Shown here in pieces: positions 1 to 11,747 of a DNA stretch of 64,000 bases (position 1 is its first letter; the number at the start of each line of letters is the position of its first letter). A model generated the notes under the pieces. The model had not been told where the DNA came from. It did no database searches and saw nothing but the letters and a program-made list of their open reading frames with translations. This DNA is from Apoda limacodes (lineage: Eukaryota; Arthropoda; Insecta; Lepidoptera; Limacodidae), in NCBI GenBank assembly GCA_946406115.1, contig OX291545.1, forward strand, positions 16,816,001 to 16,880,000, read 5' to 3'. The position numbers and the translations under genes were made by a program.

Positions 1-1299
1 AAACCCAAAAAAAAAAATCCAGCTGTGCGAAACACACAATGTTACATCTCACTACAGTGAGAAAAATATATACAAGATACGAGAAAAACAATAATTAGTG
101 TTTAATTTCTTATGAATGGAACAAGAATACCTATTTTAAATGGTTTAATAAAGTATTAATAACATGATTACAACATAATAAGTCTCTGAAATAGGTTGAG
201 CGTCTTTTGTATGGCTGCATGTAGTCAATAAATCGCACGCAGATCAGAGGTAATTACCTATTTTTCGCGGGTAAACTTAGGTATTTTACGTCACTGGTGG
301 AGTGACTCACATTTCTAAATTATTAACTTTAGTTTATTTAGTAGAAGTAGTATGTTTATGGTAAAAACTTAAGATGCGTTCCGAATTAGCATTGTGCCAG
401 TTTTAGAATTCTTAGAACAAAAATTATACTTTAAACTTATTCATTCTTGTATTTGATAATTTAACAAACTACAATAAATTTTCTATTATAAATAACACTA
501 AACAAAACCTTTAATGCAATGGTATCAAAAATTATACTGAAGTGTTTTTAACGGATCACTAAGGTAATAAATAGTAAGGACGAACCTAATTTCGGACGGT
601 TTCAATGTGTTTGTGGAATTAAAAAAAAAATTACGCGCAAGCGGATAAAGTAGGCTTTTCCACGCAGATTTAATCAAATTTTAAACGAAAAAGTGAGCCT
701 ATCTGAGCCAGTGAAATAAAAAAAAAAATTATGAGCGAGCTGGCGACTTAGACTATTAAGTTTTGCAAATTGCTGGACGTCTTTCATTTAGATCTACTAG
801 CTCGTGTCATTTAGTTCTACTAGCAATTTTACTGGTTATAACTTAGACATTTGTCCGAACTCAGGCAAACGTCATGTGTGTTAGGCAAAAATCATGTTTA
901 GCATAATGCACGACGTGCTAAGATTAGGGTCTTTTTGCATTACAGCTTTTTTAATGCCCAATCTTGGCTTTCTTCTTACTGTTTGTCAAGAACTCGGAAA
1001 GGGGGTATATTATTATATACCCATGGTCTTTCATTTTACCACTTTAAACTTTAAAGTTGAGAAGTTACGAAGTTATAAACCCTCCAAGTCTAAATATACT
1101 GTATCAGAAGCCTGTCATGCAAGATTACAGGTGTTTGAGAAAAGAGTCTGTCTCCAATATATGATGTACAGGTGTGTATACAGCCACTGGGTACTGCCTT
1201 TAAGCTATTAAAACTGTAATGTTATATATACGAACATACATGCAACTAGTCTTCGCAAGATATGGAATACGAACATGACAGTTACATAGCTGCCTAAGT
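1..1299. other. AT-rich stretch, no gene seen
   Basis: This is AT-rich sequence with poly-A runs and frequent stops on both strands. The longest open frame, at 894-1211 on the plus strand, has low-complexity AT-driven composition and no recognisable domain, so I do not call it a gene. Confidence 0.6.
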
Positions 1300-1747
1300 T
1301 CCCAAGTTTTGTACCTCAAAAGGAAAAAACGGAATCCTTATAGGATCACTTTGTTGTCCGTCCGTCAGCCCGTTCATCTGTCAATACCCTTTTTCTCAGG
1401 AACGCGTGGAGGTATCAAGCTAAAATTTATATCAAATACTGTCCCTTGGAGCTGTAAAAAAATCAAGCCAACGCAATCAAAAGATACAGCCGCTTATGCC
1501 GCAAATTTTCGAAACTCGCAAGGAAATCAAAACTAGGGTACTTCCAGGGAACTCAGAATCTTGAAATTTGGTAGGAAGCAACATCTTATAGTACAGATGA
1601 AGGAAAAATTACGAAAACTGTAATTTTTTAGTATGATGTAACTTAAAAACTGAAATAATAAAAATATTTTTAATAATATACAACAACATATAATAAGTTT
1701 GCACGGAACCCTCGTTGCGCGAGCCAGACTCGCACTTGGCCGGTTTT
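1300..1747 (+). repeat. Dispersed 'cttggccgg' repeat, copy 1
   Basis: The copy opens with a degraded form of the 'gggttccgta' head and a 'gtccgtccgt' stretch. It contains a 'gaaatttggtagg' block and closes with 'ggaaccctcg', 'gcgcgag' and 'actcgcacttggccgg', followed by a T-run. The same end recurs at 13.4, 23.3 and 47.2 kb and in reverse at 30.3, 43.2, 52.2 and 59.9 kb. I know this sequence as very common in lepidopteran genomes, but I cannot give its formal class. Its middle differs from the copy at 12866-13484, so two subfamilies are present. Confidence 0.75.
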
Positions 1748-2761
1748 TTCCTTTTTCCTTAAACTAAACTTTCTAAAATTTCATAAGAGAAAATTCCAGA
1801 TAGACTCATTCATTAACTTTACAATGAAACTAAGATTTTTACTACATTTCAAAGAACACTAGATAATTAAAGTCATTTATTTTGATTTCAGTCTAGTCAA
1901 ATATTCATATTCATATATTCATAGGTAAGTATAGTTTGACGTAATGACTAGTAATTGTTCAATGGTTATTTGATAGGAATTTCATATTAGAATGAGATAC
2001 TTCTATTTACTTAGTGTGTTTAAACCTGGTGTTTTATAATATTAGAAACTTTTCAAAATCATTAAAATTAAACTACACTCAAAGGGATTTTTTTATCACA
2101 TTTTGTTTATAATTTGCAGCTTTTGGGAGGTCACGAAAACCAGATATACCTCGTTTTGAAAATAAGTATGTTTCTTAAACCTGGTATGTTTTATATACCT
2201 TATAGAAATAGTCATAAAAGGGATGGAATCGGCCGACTGCCGGACGGAAGGCGTCTGGTTCCCAGGGTATCACTTGCTCAAACACCGGACACTGTCCATG
2301 CTCACTTACTCTATTGTCATAATATGCCGCAGTACAATACCTTTATCGACTGTTACACATCGATAAGCTGCGAATAAATGCTTGTATTGTTTGTGTCTTT
2401 CGATTAGGTGCCTTATGGGTTATTTCATTTCGCTAGTCCGTAGGTAGTGATTCTCAAATACGTATTGAAATTGTGTCTGGAATCGTAATGAATGATGCAA
2501 ATTTTCTTCATTAAATTAACTGTATACCCCAAACAGTACCTAATTTTAATTGAACTGATGTTCATTTTATCTCCATGTACCTTGGTATCTAAGTAAATAC
2601 CTATAAGTATTCTGTTTCAAAAAGGAAAAATATATTTTGCTAATTGACTGCGAAAATAAAAGTAAAAAAAAAACTATACAACGTAAACTTTTTTGAAAAG
2701 TAAAGAAGATAGTGTTAAGACAAATAAATAGATAATAATAAATATTTTAAGACATTACTCA
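1748..2761. other. Intergenic or intronic stretch
   Basis: AT-rich DNA. A somewhat more GC-rich patch at about 2220-2350 carries an 87-residue open frame with no recognisable domain. Nothing else can be supported. Confidence 0.5.
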
Positions 2762-2905
2762 TAGCGCGGTATGGCCCCAAAGTAAGCAAAGCTTGTGTTA
2801 TGGGTACCAGACAACGAATAGAAATTCAGAAATATTACTTTTTTTTTGTAAATACATACATATCATACATAAATACACCCAAACTCAAAACAAACACAAA
2901 TATAA
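2762..2905 (-). repeat. SINE 3' part (tRNA-type family)
   Basis: Read on the minus strand, this matches the body and 3' end of the SINEs at 14306 and 35409. It shares the block 'gagtttgggtgtatttatgt', the tandem ATGTATGTATTTAC stretch, 'ctggtacccataacacaagc' and 'tttgcttactttgggg'. The tRNA-like head is missing, so this is a 5'-truncated copy. Confidence 0.7.
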
Positions 2906-4790
2906 AAATATTATCGACTTTGTACAACACTAGCTGCAAGGATGTGCAAGCTGAGAAATCGTCTATCAAGTTACGCGAAATGAAACCACAAAATCAGCGC
3001 CGGCCACAAAGCAGCGGAAGCCGTACGCAAGGGTTGCAGCCCTGCGCTCCCACGACCTAAACGGTCAAAATCATACACATCTCGATTTGGAAACTATTAT
3101 ACTAACAATAAATAGTAATTTATTAATTGTTACGTAAAATAATTTGTAGAAAATAATATGAATGCTTATTAGTCAACGAACTATGTGTCATTGAAGTTAT
3201 AAGAAATTATAGTATTTGGTATACATCATTGTTTTAATTTTATCATTAAAAAATACCTGAGTTTAAAATAATCCGATTAAGATCTGGTCAGGCTATTATT
3301 TTACAGATTTGTTTTTACAGCAGCTATTTTATTCACATCCGACTTCACAGGCAGTTCCTCAATATCTTCTAACTTCTATTAAAAATCTGGATTTAGTTTT
3401 ATACCTAACCTAGGCGACAACAAGAAGCAGGGCTGTCATTTACCTATAGTTTTGCAAATTTAAAGCTAAAACTGTATTTGTTGCACCTCACACGTATTCA
3501 TCATTAAATCAGTAGATTTGTTTCTTTTAAATAAACAGATCCACAATATTAGCCTCAATCAAAATACCACTTTAGGCAACACTTATATTATACCTACATT
3601 AAATAGTTTATTAAAACAATCGTTTGAAATAAAATAACAAGAAACTCTACTTCGATCGCTAAGTGCTTTAATTTCAAAAAATGGAAAAGCTTTTTAAAAT
3701 TGTGTAGGAACGCAGAGAAAAGTAAATATAAATGGATTAAATTACCTAGTATTCCTTTACAAGAACTTACGAACTAAATGTTTTTTTAAACATTTGCAAG
3801 GCAACACAAATTAACTAAAACTATTTACTATTGCATAAAACAAAATAATAATTCATTGATTTTAGCCGAATTCCTGTCGTAAACTGAATACCATTTATGC
3901 GAATATTCGGAGGCATATCGAAATTGGTTGGTGTTCTTTATTGAGGTACACTGCAGTGCAAATTAAATTGTTCAAAGTTATATTTCACAAAATAACAATC
4001 CAATTTAGATTGAGTCTATTTCATATAATAAAGTATGGTTCAAATATTATCGCAGAATGAACACTTTATATTAATTTTAAGTCCTTACGTAAGATAGGAT
4101 ACCTAGGTAAAATGGTATGACGTATATGTCTAAAAGAATTTTTGAATTTATGAAATATTATTACCTTGTTAAATTACTGTGTTATATTGAGTTACTATAT
4201 TATATTACTGGCGTTATTTTTTAGTGCAAAATTAAAAAGCCGAATTGTAGGGGTTCATAAGATTTTCTTTTATTTTAAAATATAAAAAAGGTGTTTGCAC
4301 ATATTTACTTTAATTTTTGAGACAATAAACTTTAGTAAAACTTAATTTAGCATCAATAAATTTCAATTTATTCAAACAAATGATTCTTAATTAAAATAAT
4401 AGCAAATAATAATAATTTTATGGCAAGACTTGTACAATGTCGAGTTATAGGTTTCATTTGCGGACGATAGACGACAATTTTCAATTTTCTTGCGCGTGCG
4501 TCCCATTTGAATATTTTAATTTGGGGGGAGGCGGCGAGACTATTTCAATTTATTTTATGAGTCCGTTTGCAGAAGGGGTTCGCGCGACGCTCTCACCGAG
4601 GCAGATTAGTAAATATTTGATAGCTTTATTGCTCAAAGTACTATATTTGTTTATATGCGTGTTTAGAATAAAGTGAACTTCGAAAGATTTGTTATTATTA
4701 CACGCGGTTGAAATAAAACCCTTTCACAAGGTGGCTTAGTGATTTTCTTATGTCAACATAAAATTTATTGTATAGTTATGTATTTTGTCG
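2906..4790. other. AT-rich stretch, no gene seen
   Basis: Very AT-rich sequence. A 79-residue open frame at 4437-4676 includes a short glycine run but has no recognisable domain and no codon-bias signal that I can judge by eye. I see no repeat boundaries. Confidence 0.5.
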
Positions 4791-4975
4791 GCTCCGTGGC
4801 TCAGTAGGTAATGACTTGACTGCTGAATCGATGGGCGTGGGTTCGATTTCCGTACTTATGTATGGCTTTAGACTGGGTGTTTTCTATATATGTATGCATA
4901 GCAAAAGTTTCGGACCAGACGGCGCTGTGAGTCATTACAAAAAATATTTATTTATTTTAATACTTAAATGTGTTT
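4791..4975 (+). repeat. tRNA-derived SINE
   Basis: The head reads like a tRNA gene. 'tggctcagtagg' fits an RNA polymerase III A box, and 'gggttcgatttcc' at about 4842 fits a B box. The body carries 'gactgggtgtttt' and ends 'cagacggcgctgtg' followed by an A-rich tail, as in the copies at 14306 and 63112. The B box is the best preserved of the set. This is a non-autonomous element that would rely on a LINE for mobility. Confidence 0.8.
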
Positions 4976-5431
4976 GAATTAAAAGTACTTATTAGTATAA
5001 ATGTTTAATAATTTTTTTAAAGAAAAGTATAGAAAGAAAGTTTTAATTTACGTTTAAGTTTTTAAAATATGACATGATGACAATATACAAAATTTTATTG
5101 TGTATATTAAAACTTTCATTCAGATGTTAAGATTGGATCAGATCATAGACATAAAGACTGAACTGGTAATTCCCTAGACAGGTGTCAAGTAAAAGTGTGA
5201 CAGTGACAAAGCGAGTCCACGGACTCGTGTCTCTTCGTAACATTCTATTCTTATTTTTCAGAAAAGAGGTAGTTGGAGCACATTAGCTTTGTCTCTTTCT
5301 AAAGTGTGGCCAATATTTAGGTTATTTTGTGCTTACCATGATTGGATTTGTTAAGTTTTCGATATTTCGTCACAGTTGCATGCGCCATCTTTGCTTCCTC
5401 AGTTTATCCGTGATAATGGCGCACAACAAAC

Positions 5432-5541
5432 ACCCACGGCATCGCACCGCTCGACATCGGCAGGGAATTCATCCTCAAACCTTAGAACCTTAGACCTTTT
5501 GGTCACGTACATTGATGTTTTAAAAGAACTTCCTCCCGCAT
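5432..5541 (+). pseudogene. LINE-A internal fragment
   Basis: The stretch 'catcgcaccgctcg', 'catcggcagg' and 'cttcctcccgc' matches the region at 7825-7920 of the LINE-A reverse-transcriptase pseudogene, just upstream of that element's 3' untranslated region. It has small deletions relative to that copy and no poly-A, so it is an isolated relic. Confidence 0.7.
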
Positions 5542-6046
5542 AAAATTCAGTTGAATTGAATTCTAAAAGTTGACTCAGCCTTATGAGACAGATGATAGAG
5601 AGCGAATTTATATGCAAACGCCATACACATTGCGATATTCCGTAGGGGCCACGCTCCGCCTATGTTTAACCTCGCACAGCTATGTTTCATCTAATAGAAT
5701 TGCAAGCTCGTTATCTGCTCAGATTAAAATATTCAGTATTTGAGTGATTTCACGAGCGAGTGAGCGGCAAAGGGTTGACTAGTCGCTTCGCTCGCTTTGA
5801 ACACTTGTGGGGAGAGATGCGCAAGGATAGGCGGTTACCTCCCGCTCTATATGAGGAAATGTAATAGTACAGTGATATATTAAAGTTATTAGCATAGCTT
5901 TACAAGTTAATACTATCCGTATTAATGAAATACATTGATGTAGTGATGTCTGTTTTTAAGTTGTGTTATTTTAAATGATATCTAGATCAACTGCGACAAA
6001 AATACACAACTTAATTTAGTGACTTTAATAACCATTAATACAGCAG
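5542..6046. other. Spacer between LINE fragments
   Basis: Mixed-composition sequence with a somewhat CG-rich patch near 5740-5850. No open frame or repeat could be assigned. Confidence 0.4.
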
Positions 6047-6265
6047 TAACTTGAGTTGTGGAATGAGCTCCCTGCCCAGGGTTTTCTATAAGGACTACAG
6101 TATGGGTTTTTTCAAGAAAGAAATTATTGGATTTTTGAAGAGTCGGCAACGCGTGAGAGATTCCCCTGGTGTTGCATTACAAGCGTCCATAGGCTACGGT
6201 GACCGCTTACCATCAGGCGGGCCGTAAACTTGTTTGCCATCTTAGTGGTATAAAAAAAAAAAAAA
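6047..6265 (+). repeat. 5'-truncated LINE-A 3' end with poly-A
   Basis: The copy starts at 'gttgtggaatgagctccctg' and runs through 'gtccataggctacggtgacc' and 'ccatcaggcgggccgtaa' to 'ttagtggtat' and an A-run. It parallels positions 7932-8122 closely. Truncation at the 5' end with a poly-A tail is the normal signature of LINE retrotransposition. Clear target-site duplications were not found. Confidence 0.8.
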
Positions 6266-6641
6266 TTACGAGAAGTGAACTAGTTTACAGTCTCTCACCC
6301 GATTAGTTAAATGGCTCTCTTTCAGAAACATCAATTAGGCAATAATCTATGTAACCCTGGACGTGGGTAATGCCCATTACATGGTAAGCCTGGAAAACCA
6401 CTGAAGAGCGCCTATATGCCAGTTGTGTTGCTATTGTATATAAATTAGATATAAGTCTAACCCTCTATATTTGCAGTGCCTAAATATTTATAAAAAGATT
6501 TACAATTTACCTATTATGAAAATCCCTGCATTTATGTTGTAAGATCCCAAAGTCAGAACCCCCAGGAGGTACCGTTACAGTACCTATAAATTGAAACACC
6601 CAGTCTCAAGTTAAACACAAATATCTTGTGAACGATGTCAG

Positions 6642-8122
6642 CAAACGCTTATGTGGTGGAATGAGATCCCTGCCAAGGTTTTCTCAAAGGACTATCAGAT
6701 CCATCGAATTACAGGCCTATCGCTATTACCTCTCTCCTCTCTAAGGTGATGGAGCGTGTGATCAACACACAGCTTCTAAGATACCTAGAAGTACACGATC
6801 TGGTGAGTGACCGTCAATATGGCTTTCGCCACGGTCGCTCGACTGGTGACCTTCTAGTGTATCTCACACACCGATGGGCACTAGCCATTGAGAGTCAGGG
6901 GGAGGCATTGGCATGTAGCCTGGACATAGCGAAGGCGTTCAATCGGGTCTGGCACCGCGGTCTTCTATCTAAGTTGCCATCTTACGGAGTGCCCGAGGGT
7001 TTGTGCAAATGGGTGGCTAGCTTTTTGTCCGGCAGACGCATACGAGCCGTAGTTGACGGTAGTTGCTCTGATAGCATGGACATTAATGCTGGTGTCCCGC
7101 AAGGCTCTGTGCTGTCTCCTACGCTGTTTCTACTGCATATCAATGACATGTTGGACATGAACAACATACATTGCTATGCAGATGACAGTACTGGAGACGC
7201 TTTTTACACGGGTCGTGCAAACATCCCTCGTTCCGTTGTGGAGGAAAACCGCGGAGAACTTGTGTCTCAAATCGAGACCACACTGTCCCAGGTCTCTGAC
7301 TGGGGACGGGTAAACTTGGTCCGATTCAACCCTACAAATACACACGTGTGCGCGTTCACCGCTAAGAAAACTCCATTCACTGTAGTCCCACAATTCCAGA
7401 ACACTCCCCTCTCCATCTCCAAGAGCATTGGGATCCTTGGTGTCGACATCTCCAGCGATGTTCAGTTCCGAGATCGAAGATCATTTATCAGATAAGGTGA
7501 AGCTGGCGTCCAAAAAACTTGGTGTACTCAACAGAGCGAAGCAGTACTTCACGTCGGGGCAAAGGTTGTTACTTTACAAGTCGCAAGTTCGGCCCCATAT
7601 GGAGTACCGCTGCCATCTCTGGGCAGGTGCACCCGGATACCAGCTTGGCCCTCTTGACTCGGTTCAACGACGGGCTGTGAGAATTGTCGACGATTCCAAA
7701 CTCACTTGCGGTATCGAGCCCTTAAGTCTGAGGAGAGACTTTGCCTCACTGTGTGTGTTCTACCGCTTGTACAATGGGTTGTGTTCTGAGGAATTGTTCG
7801 AAATGATGCCCACGGCTACTTTCTACCATCGCACCGCTCGCCATCGGCAGGGAATCCATTCTCACACATTAGAACCTAAATGGTCGCGTACAGTGCGGTT
7901 TCAGAGAAACTTCCTCCCGCGAACGCTTAAGTTGTGGAATGAGCTCCCTGCCAAGGTATTCTGCAAGGACTACAGTATGGAGTTCTTCAAGAAAGAAGTT
8001 ATTAGCGCAAGTGATACCCCTGGTGTTGCAAGCGTCCATAGGCTACGGTGACCGCTTACCATCAGGCGGGCCGTAAGCTTGTTTGCCACCTTAGTGGTAT
8101 AAAAAAAAAAAAAAAAAAAAAA
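6642..8122 (+). mobile_element. LINE-A copy 1, 5'-truncated and rearranged
   Basis: This is a non-LTR retrotransposon piece consisting of a reverse-transcriptase segment, the family's 3' untranslated region and a 22-bp poly-A at 8101-8122. Its first 50 or so bases (6642-6694) are not upstream coding sequence. They duplicate the element's own 3' region, matching about 7924-7972. At about 6695 the sequence jumps to the reverse-transcriptase frame. The copy is therefore chimeric or the product of two insertions. Another LINE-A tail follows immediately at 8123. Confidence 0.85.
6695..8051 (+). pseudogene. LINE-A reverse transcriptase, frameshifted
   Basis: This segment encodes the palm and thumb part of a non-LTR reverse transcriptase of the jockey/CR1 group. 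In the frame through 7495, the motifs appear in family order: NYRPIAIT near the start, motif A 'SLDIAKAFN' (about 6917-6943), '[10 protein letters not shown]' (about 7091-7120) and the catalytic 'YADDS' (7175-7189). The second motif-A Asp is Asn here, whereas the sister copy at 40.7 kb has FDRVWH. The frame breaks near 7480 where about 7 bases ('cgaagat') duplicate their neighbour, and the thumb region ('RPHMEYRCHLWAG', 'LDSVQRRAVRI') continues in the next frame to a stop at 8051. The fingers, endonuclease and ORF1 are absent. The assignment to a non-LTR element is secure; the exact clade is inferred. Confidence 0.9.
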
Positions 8123-8275
8123 TGGGTGAGGTTCTTGAAGAAATTAGTCTTTAGATTTTTGAAGGGTCGTCAACGCGCGTTTGATACCCCAGGTGCTGCG
8201 AATGGCTATAGGCTACAGTGGCCGCTTATCGTCAGGCAGACTAAGCTCGCTTGCCACCTTAGTGGTATAAAAAAA
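8123..8275 (+). repeat. Second LINE-A 3' end, directly abutting the first
   Basis: 'ttcttgaagaaatta', 'tttttgaagggtcg', 'ataggctacagtggccgctt' and 'ttgccaccttagtggtat' repeat the LINE-A 3' region with more divergence than the preceding copy. The short A-run at 8270-8276 is its tail. It begins right after the poly-A of copy 1, so either one element landed at the tail of the other or a tandem was created. Confidence 0.8.
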
Positions 8276-8331
8276 GTTCCTTGATTCAGCAGTCGGGTCA
8301 TTAAACATCAATCATCTGACACATACCATTT

Positions 8332-8720
8332 TTAGGGTTCCGTAGTCAAAAAGGAAAACTTATAGTTTTGCCATGCCCGTCCGTCTGTCTGTCCGAGGCT
8401 AAGCTCAGAGACCATTAGTACTAAAAAGCTGTTATTTAGCATTTACTAATATGCATACATATTGATTAAGCTGACAAAGTGGTAAAATAAAAATAGAATA
8501 AAAAATCTTTAGGATACCTCCCCTACACGTAAAGTGGGGATGATTTTTTTTCTCGTCTACCCCACACTATGGGGTTGATGGTTGGATAGCTCGTTTAAGA
8601 ATATTGAGGGTATGCAAAAACCCTTTTTCGATTCAGCGATGCGTTTCAAGGGCAAATTTCTGTTAGAGCCCAGTGTCCCCCACTGCCAGCTAAATGGCTG
8701 TTCTGTATGTGAACCATGTA
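8332..8720 (+). repeat. 'cttggccgg' repeat, head and middle
   Basis: It starts with 'agggttccgtagtcaaaaag', followed by 'gtccgtctgtctgtccg', a 'tagtactaaaaagct' block, 'gataagctgac'-like sequence and 'ccccactgccagct'. The same order of blocks is found at 24388-24900. The usual 3' end is not contiguous; an inverted-ended member of the family follows at 8906. Confidence 0.7.
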
Positions 8721-8905
8721 ACATTTCAGAACAATAAAATTCTAACATTCTGAATACAAACTAATAACAATATATACGTTCAAATTCAGGTGCGGTGCTT
8801 GCCGATACAGGGTACAAACTTATAATCTAGGCGCTCTATCGTAAATACACTAACACATATAATCTTGCAGTGACTTTAGTGTGTGTAAGCTCTAAAACAA
8901 ATTTT

Positions 8906-9172
8906 AAAAACTGGCCAAGTGTGAGACGGTCCCGAGCCATTTACCATCTTAAATCACCGTTGCAGAGCCATCTAGTTATTACTAAGCGAAACAGGTTTTA
9001 TGTAATTCGATTTTTGAAAACGATATTCAGAGTTAAACAACGTCGTGCTTGGTCATTAATTGGATTGCCGCTTAGCACTACACTTTTTGTTTTCGTTGTT
9101 TGTAAATTACGTAAATGGTGGCAGATAAAGAACTTTCGGTGCTCGAGTCTATCTCGCACTTGGCCGGTTATT
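8906..9172. repeat. Palindrome-ended 'cttggccgg' element
   Basis: The left end reads 'aactggccaagtgtgagac' and the right end reads 'tcgcacttggccggtt', so the two ends are inverted copies of the family's terminal sequence. The 100-residue frames inside are by-products of the repeat and are not called. A similar inverted arrangement is seen at 47094-47190 and 59935-60247. Confidence 0.65.
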
Positions 9173-9179
9173 TTTAATA

Positions 9180-9972
9180 AAAGTCGATAGATAAAACCTC
9201 CCCAATTTATTAATGAAATTGGCAAATAAAATTAATGAACATCAAGAATCAAATATAACAAAAAACATATCCAATTAGTTAATTAATGACAACTGAAACG
9301 TCGCTGTCACGTTCGCGATAACTTGATTTTGAAACGGAAAATAAGTTGCTATTTATATGAAAAGCCTAGTCGAGCCACAACGACGGCAAATGCATTGATT
9401 AATTATAATTGTGATAGCATTTTATTTTTTACATTTTGTGTACTACGCCTATTCATTTTGTCGTGTTAAGGCGGGGTATTGAAAGGTTTTTCACGGTAAG
9501 GTACAATCATCGTTCCAGTCATAGAGACAAAGTTGAAATTGAATGCGATCAATTTTTTTTTTTTAAATAACGGTTATGAATATCATAATTTTCAACCTAT
9601 AAAGGTTTGAATAATGATTGAAATATTTTTGTATTGTATTACGTCTGTACTGTTTTATAACAATCTCAATAAGTAATTGTATAATGATTTAAAGAGGCGA
9701 TTTCTAATCGAACGATTAACTAGACTGAGCCAAAATCTAAACAATATGTATTGAGTCAAGAAAGTTAAGAAGAATGTGAAAGGAAACCTGATTTTTGGCT
9801 TCAGATCGGCGGTTTTTATCGTTTTTTTTTTATTATATACGAAGCAAAAAACAACTCATTTTTTAAGCCGTCACCTACGCATTAGACTTGTTCTTATTTC
9901 ATTTATACAACATTACAATAGTTATTTGCTCTGTTTTCTAGGCAACCTAGTATTGGAGTGTCATATACACGA
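9180..9972. other. AT-rich stretch, no gene seen
   Basis: Sequence of low complexity with several T-runs. The small open frame at 9776-9976 overlaps a T-rich stretch and is not convincing. Confidence 0.5.
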
Positions 9973-10062
9973 ATAGATATAGATGAAGCAAGAGAGGTAT
10001 GCCAGGATCGTAGCAAGTGGCAGTCATTGGTCTCTGCCTACCCCTCTGGGAAACAGGCGTGA
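9973..10062 (+). pseudogene. C-terminus of a LINE polyprotein
   Basis: The frame reads 'EAREVCQDRSKWQSLVSAYP' then 'SGKQA' and a stop at 10060-10062, followed by an ATGT microsatellite (about 10067-10081). A C-terminus of the 'DR.KW...V' type followed by a simple repeat is familiar to me from lepidopteran LINEs, probably RTE-like. Nothing upstream of about 9973 can be aligned by eye, so this is a heavily 5'-truncated insertion. The clade assignment is uncertain. Confidence 0.6.
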
Positions 10063-10087
10063 TGTTATGTATGTATGTATACGAATA

Positions 10088-10472
10088 CAGTGCGATTCAA
10101 CTAAGAATAGGAATGACCTCACGCCATCTTGTTCCTGGACTGAACGATCCAGATAGAGTGTGCAAAAAAGTATAAGTTATATAAGGAAAATATTAATTAA
10201 ATAATTGATATTTTTTTATTTCAAAATTTATATATTAAACCTAGTTTTAGTCTTAACTTTTTAATTCTTTATTTTCGGTAACTTTTGCTGTTCTAAATAC
10301 AAAAAAATAAATTTAACAAAAAGGGTAGTAGCTATAACAAACACAAAAGTATGCTAGAAGTAGGCAAAATAAATTATTTATTTTTGTGATTTTGTTGCCA
10401 GCGTTACTTTTGAGGTGGAGGTCATGCAGCCGCAGTTATTGCCATTCCTATTCTTAATTCAATCGCATTACA
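10088..10472. mobile_element. TIR element, 385 bp, non-coding
   Basis: A 25-base arm at 10091-10115 ('tgcgattcaactaagaatag' plus 'gaatg') is matched in inverted orientation at 10443-10467, with 23 of 25 positions identical by my count. The interior is AT-rich without an open frame, as expected of a MITE. A TA or longer target duplication could not be fixed with confidence. Confidence 0.7.
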
Positions 10473-11580
10473 TTACCCTAACCTAAACTTCAAACTTATT
10501 TTTTATTGATAAATCTAAAAAGAAAGAAAAAATACCTGCCTAATGCCCACAGACTATAAAAATGTGCAAAACAGGAGCAATATGTTACATTTACGAGTAT
10601 CGACAACAATATTGGTTAAATAGGCGGATGTTATCGACAAATAAATAGTGTCCTCCACCCATGAGCTATTTATGAGTGAAATTAGTTACTCACCTGTTGT
10701 TGGTATTTATTATATCGAGCACAATGCGGTCGATCGAGCGCACAGGCTGAGCCGCGCCTTGTATTATTGCCATTTATAAATGTTTATTCAAATGATATCG
10801 ACAATGATTACCTTATTATGGTAACAATTTACTGTCATTTGTAATTTGGACGGTGTAATATGTGATTTAAAATGAATTATAAGATTGCAGGATCTACAAT
10901 TGTTTGAGTTGTAGGTACCTACTGAAATATTATTTGTTGAGATTGGGTAAGTTTAGTCGTAAGTAAACTGCTCATATTATGGTGGATGTTTTCGTACTTT
11001 GCACTTTATGCAAAATGTCTAGGTACTCTCTCTAGTGTCGATCCCGCGCTCCACATAGTAACAGAGGGGCTGTTACTATACTGTTGCTGCTCGCATATGA
11101 CACGCACACATTTGCGCGTATACATACAAACATTATTTTTTTTTGGGTTAGTAGCACTGAATAGCGGGGGCTTTGTATGAAGTGGTCAGGGCAAAAATTA
11201 AGAAAGGACAGGGTACGAAAGGTACGTCAATAATGACTCGTCTGCCGCTCGTCGCCGTATAAAATATTTATTACCTACTTTCAAATTGCCATACTTAATA
11301 ATTTGAATATAGTAGAACAGTATAGTATAAAATGTTGGTGCAAAAATCATTCCAGTTGACTAACTACTACATTTTGAAAAAGTAGGGAAATAGATGTTAT
11401 AAAATTTATTGACTATTTTGTCACACTAATGCCAAAGTATGTAGGTATAGCTGGCGCGGGGCGGGGCGCCAGTAAGTAGGCCAACTTCAATACAATCCTC
11501 AGATCACAAATAAAATGCGCACAAACTGTGCGAACAACTACCGCCACCGCAGACGAAGTGCGCGCGTCCCTAACTACAAT
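10473..11580. other. Intergenic or intronic stretch
   Basis: Mostly AT-rich. A short GC tract lies at 11454-11470 ('gcgcggggcggggcgcc'). The open frame at 10986-11180 has no recognisable domain. No repeat was assigned. Confidence 0.45.
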
Positions 11581-11747
11581 TAGGGACCTTATTGGGAACA
11601 GTCATGATCTATTCGAACTCTGGAATTCTAGAGAAAAGTGTATGCAAGTAAATTCACGGGTTTCGAGAGGCAAGTCAGACTTCCACACATTTTCATCTTT
11701 ACTTCCAGAGTCCGAATAGCTCAAGGCTGTTCCCAATAACCTCCCAG
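11581..11747. mobile_element. MITE family M, copy 1
   Basis: Left arm 'gggaccttattgggaacagt' and right arm 'ggctgttcccaataacctcc' are inverted copies. The arms extend inward through a shared 'ctattcgaactctggaatt' block, so the element is close to a full palindrome around a 60-bp core containing 'tcacgggtttcgagaggcaa'. Three further copies lie at 21682, 22865 and 24603. There is no coding capacity. Confidence 0.85.

Noticed and set aside
4791..4860. Possible functional tRNA gene
   Set aside because: Only the A and B boxes match. No full cloverleaf can be drawn, and the sequence continues into the SINE body.
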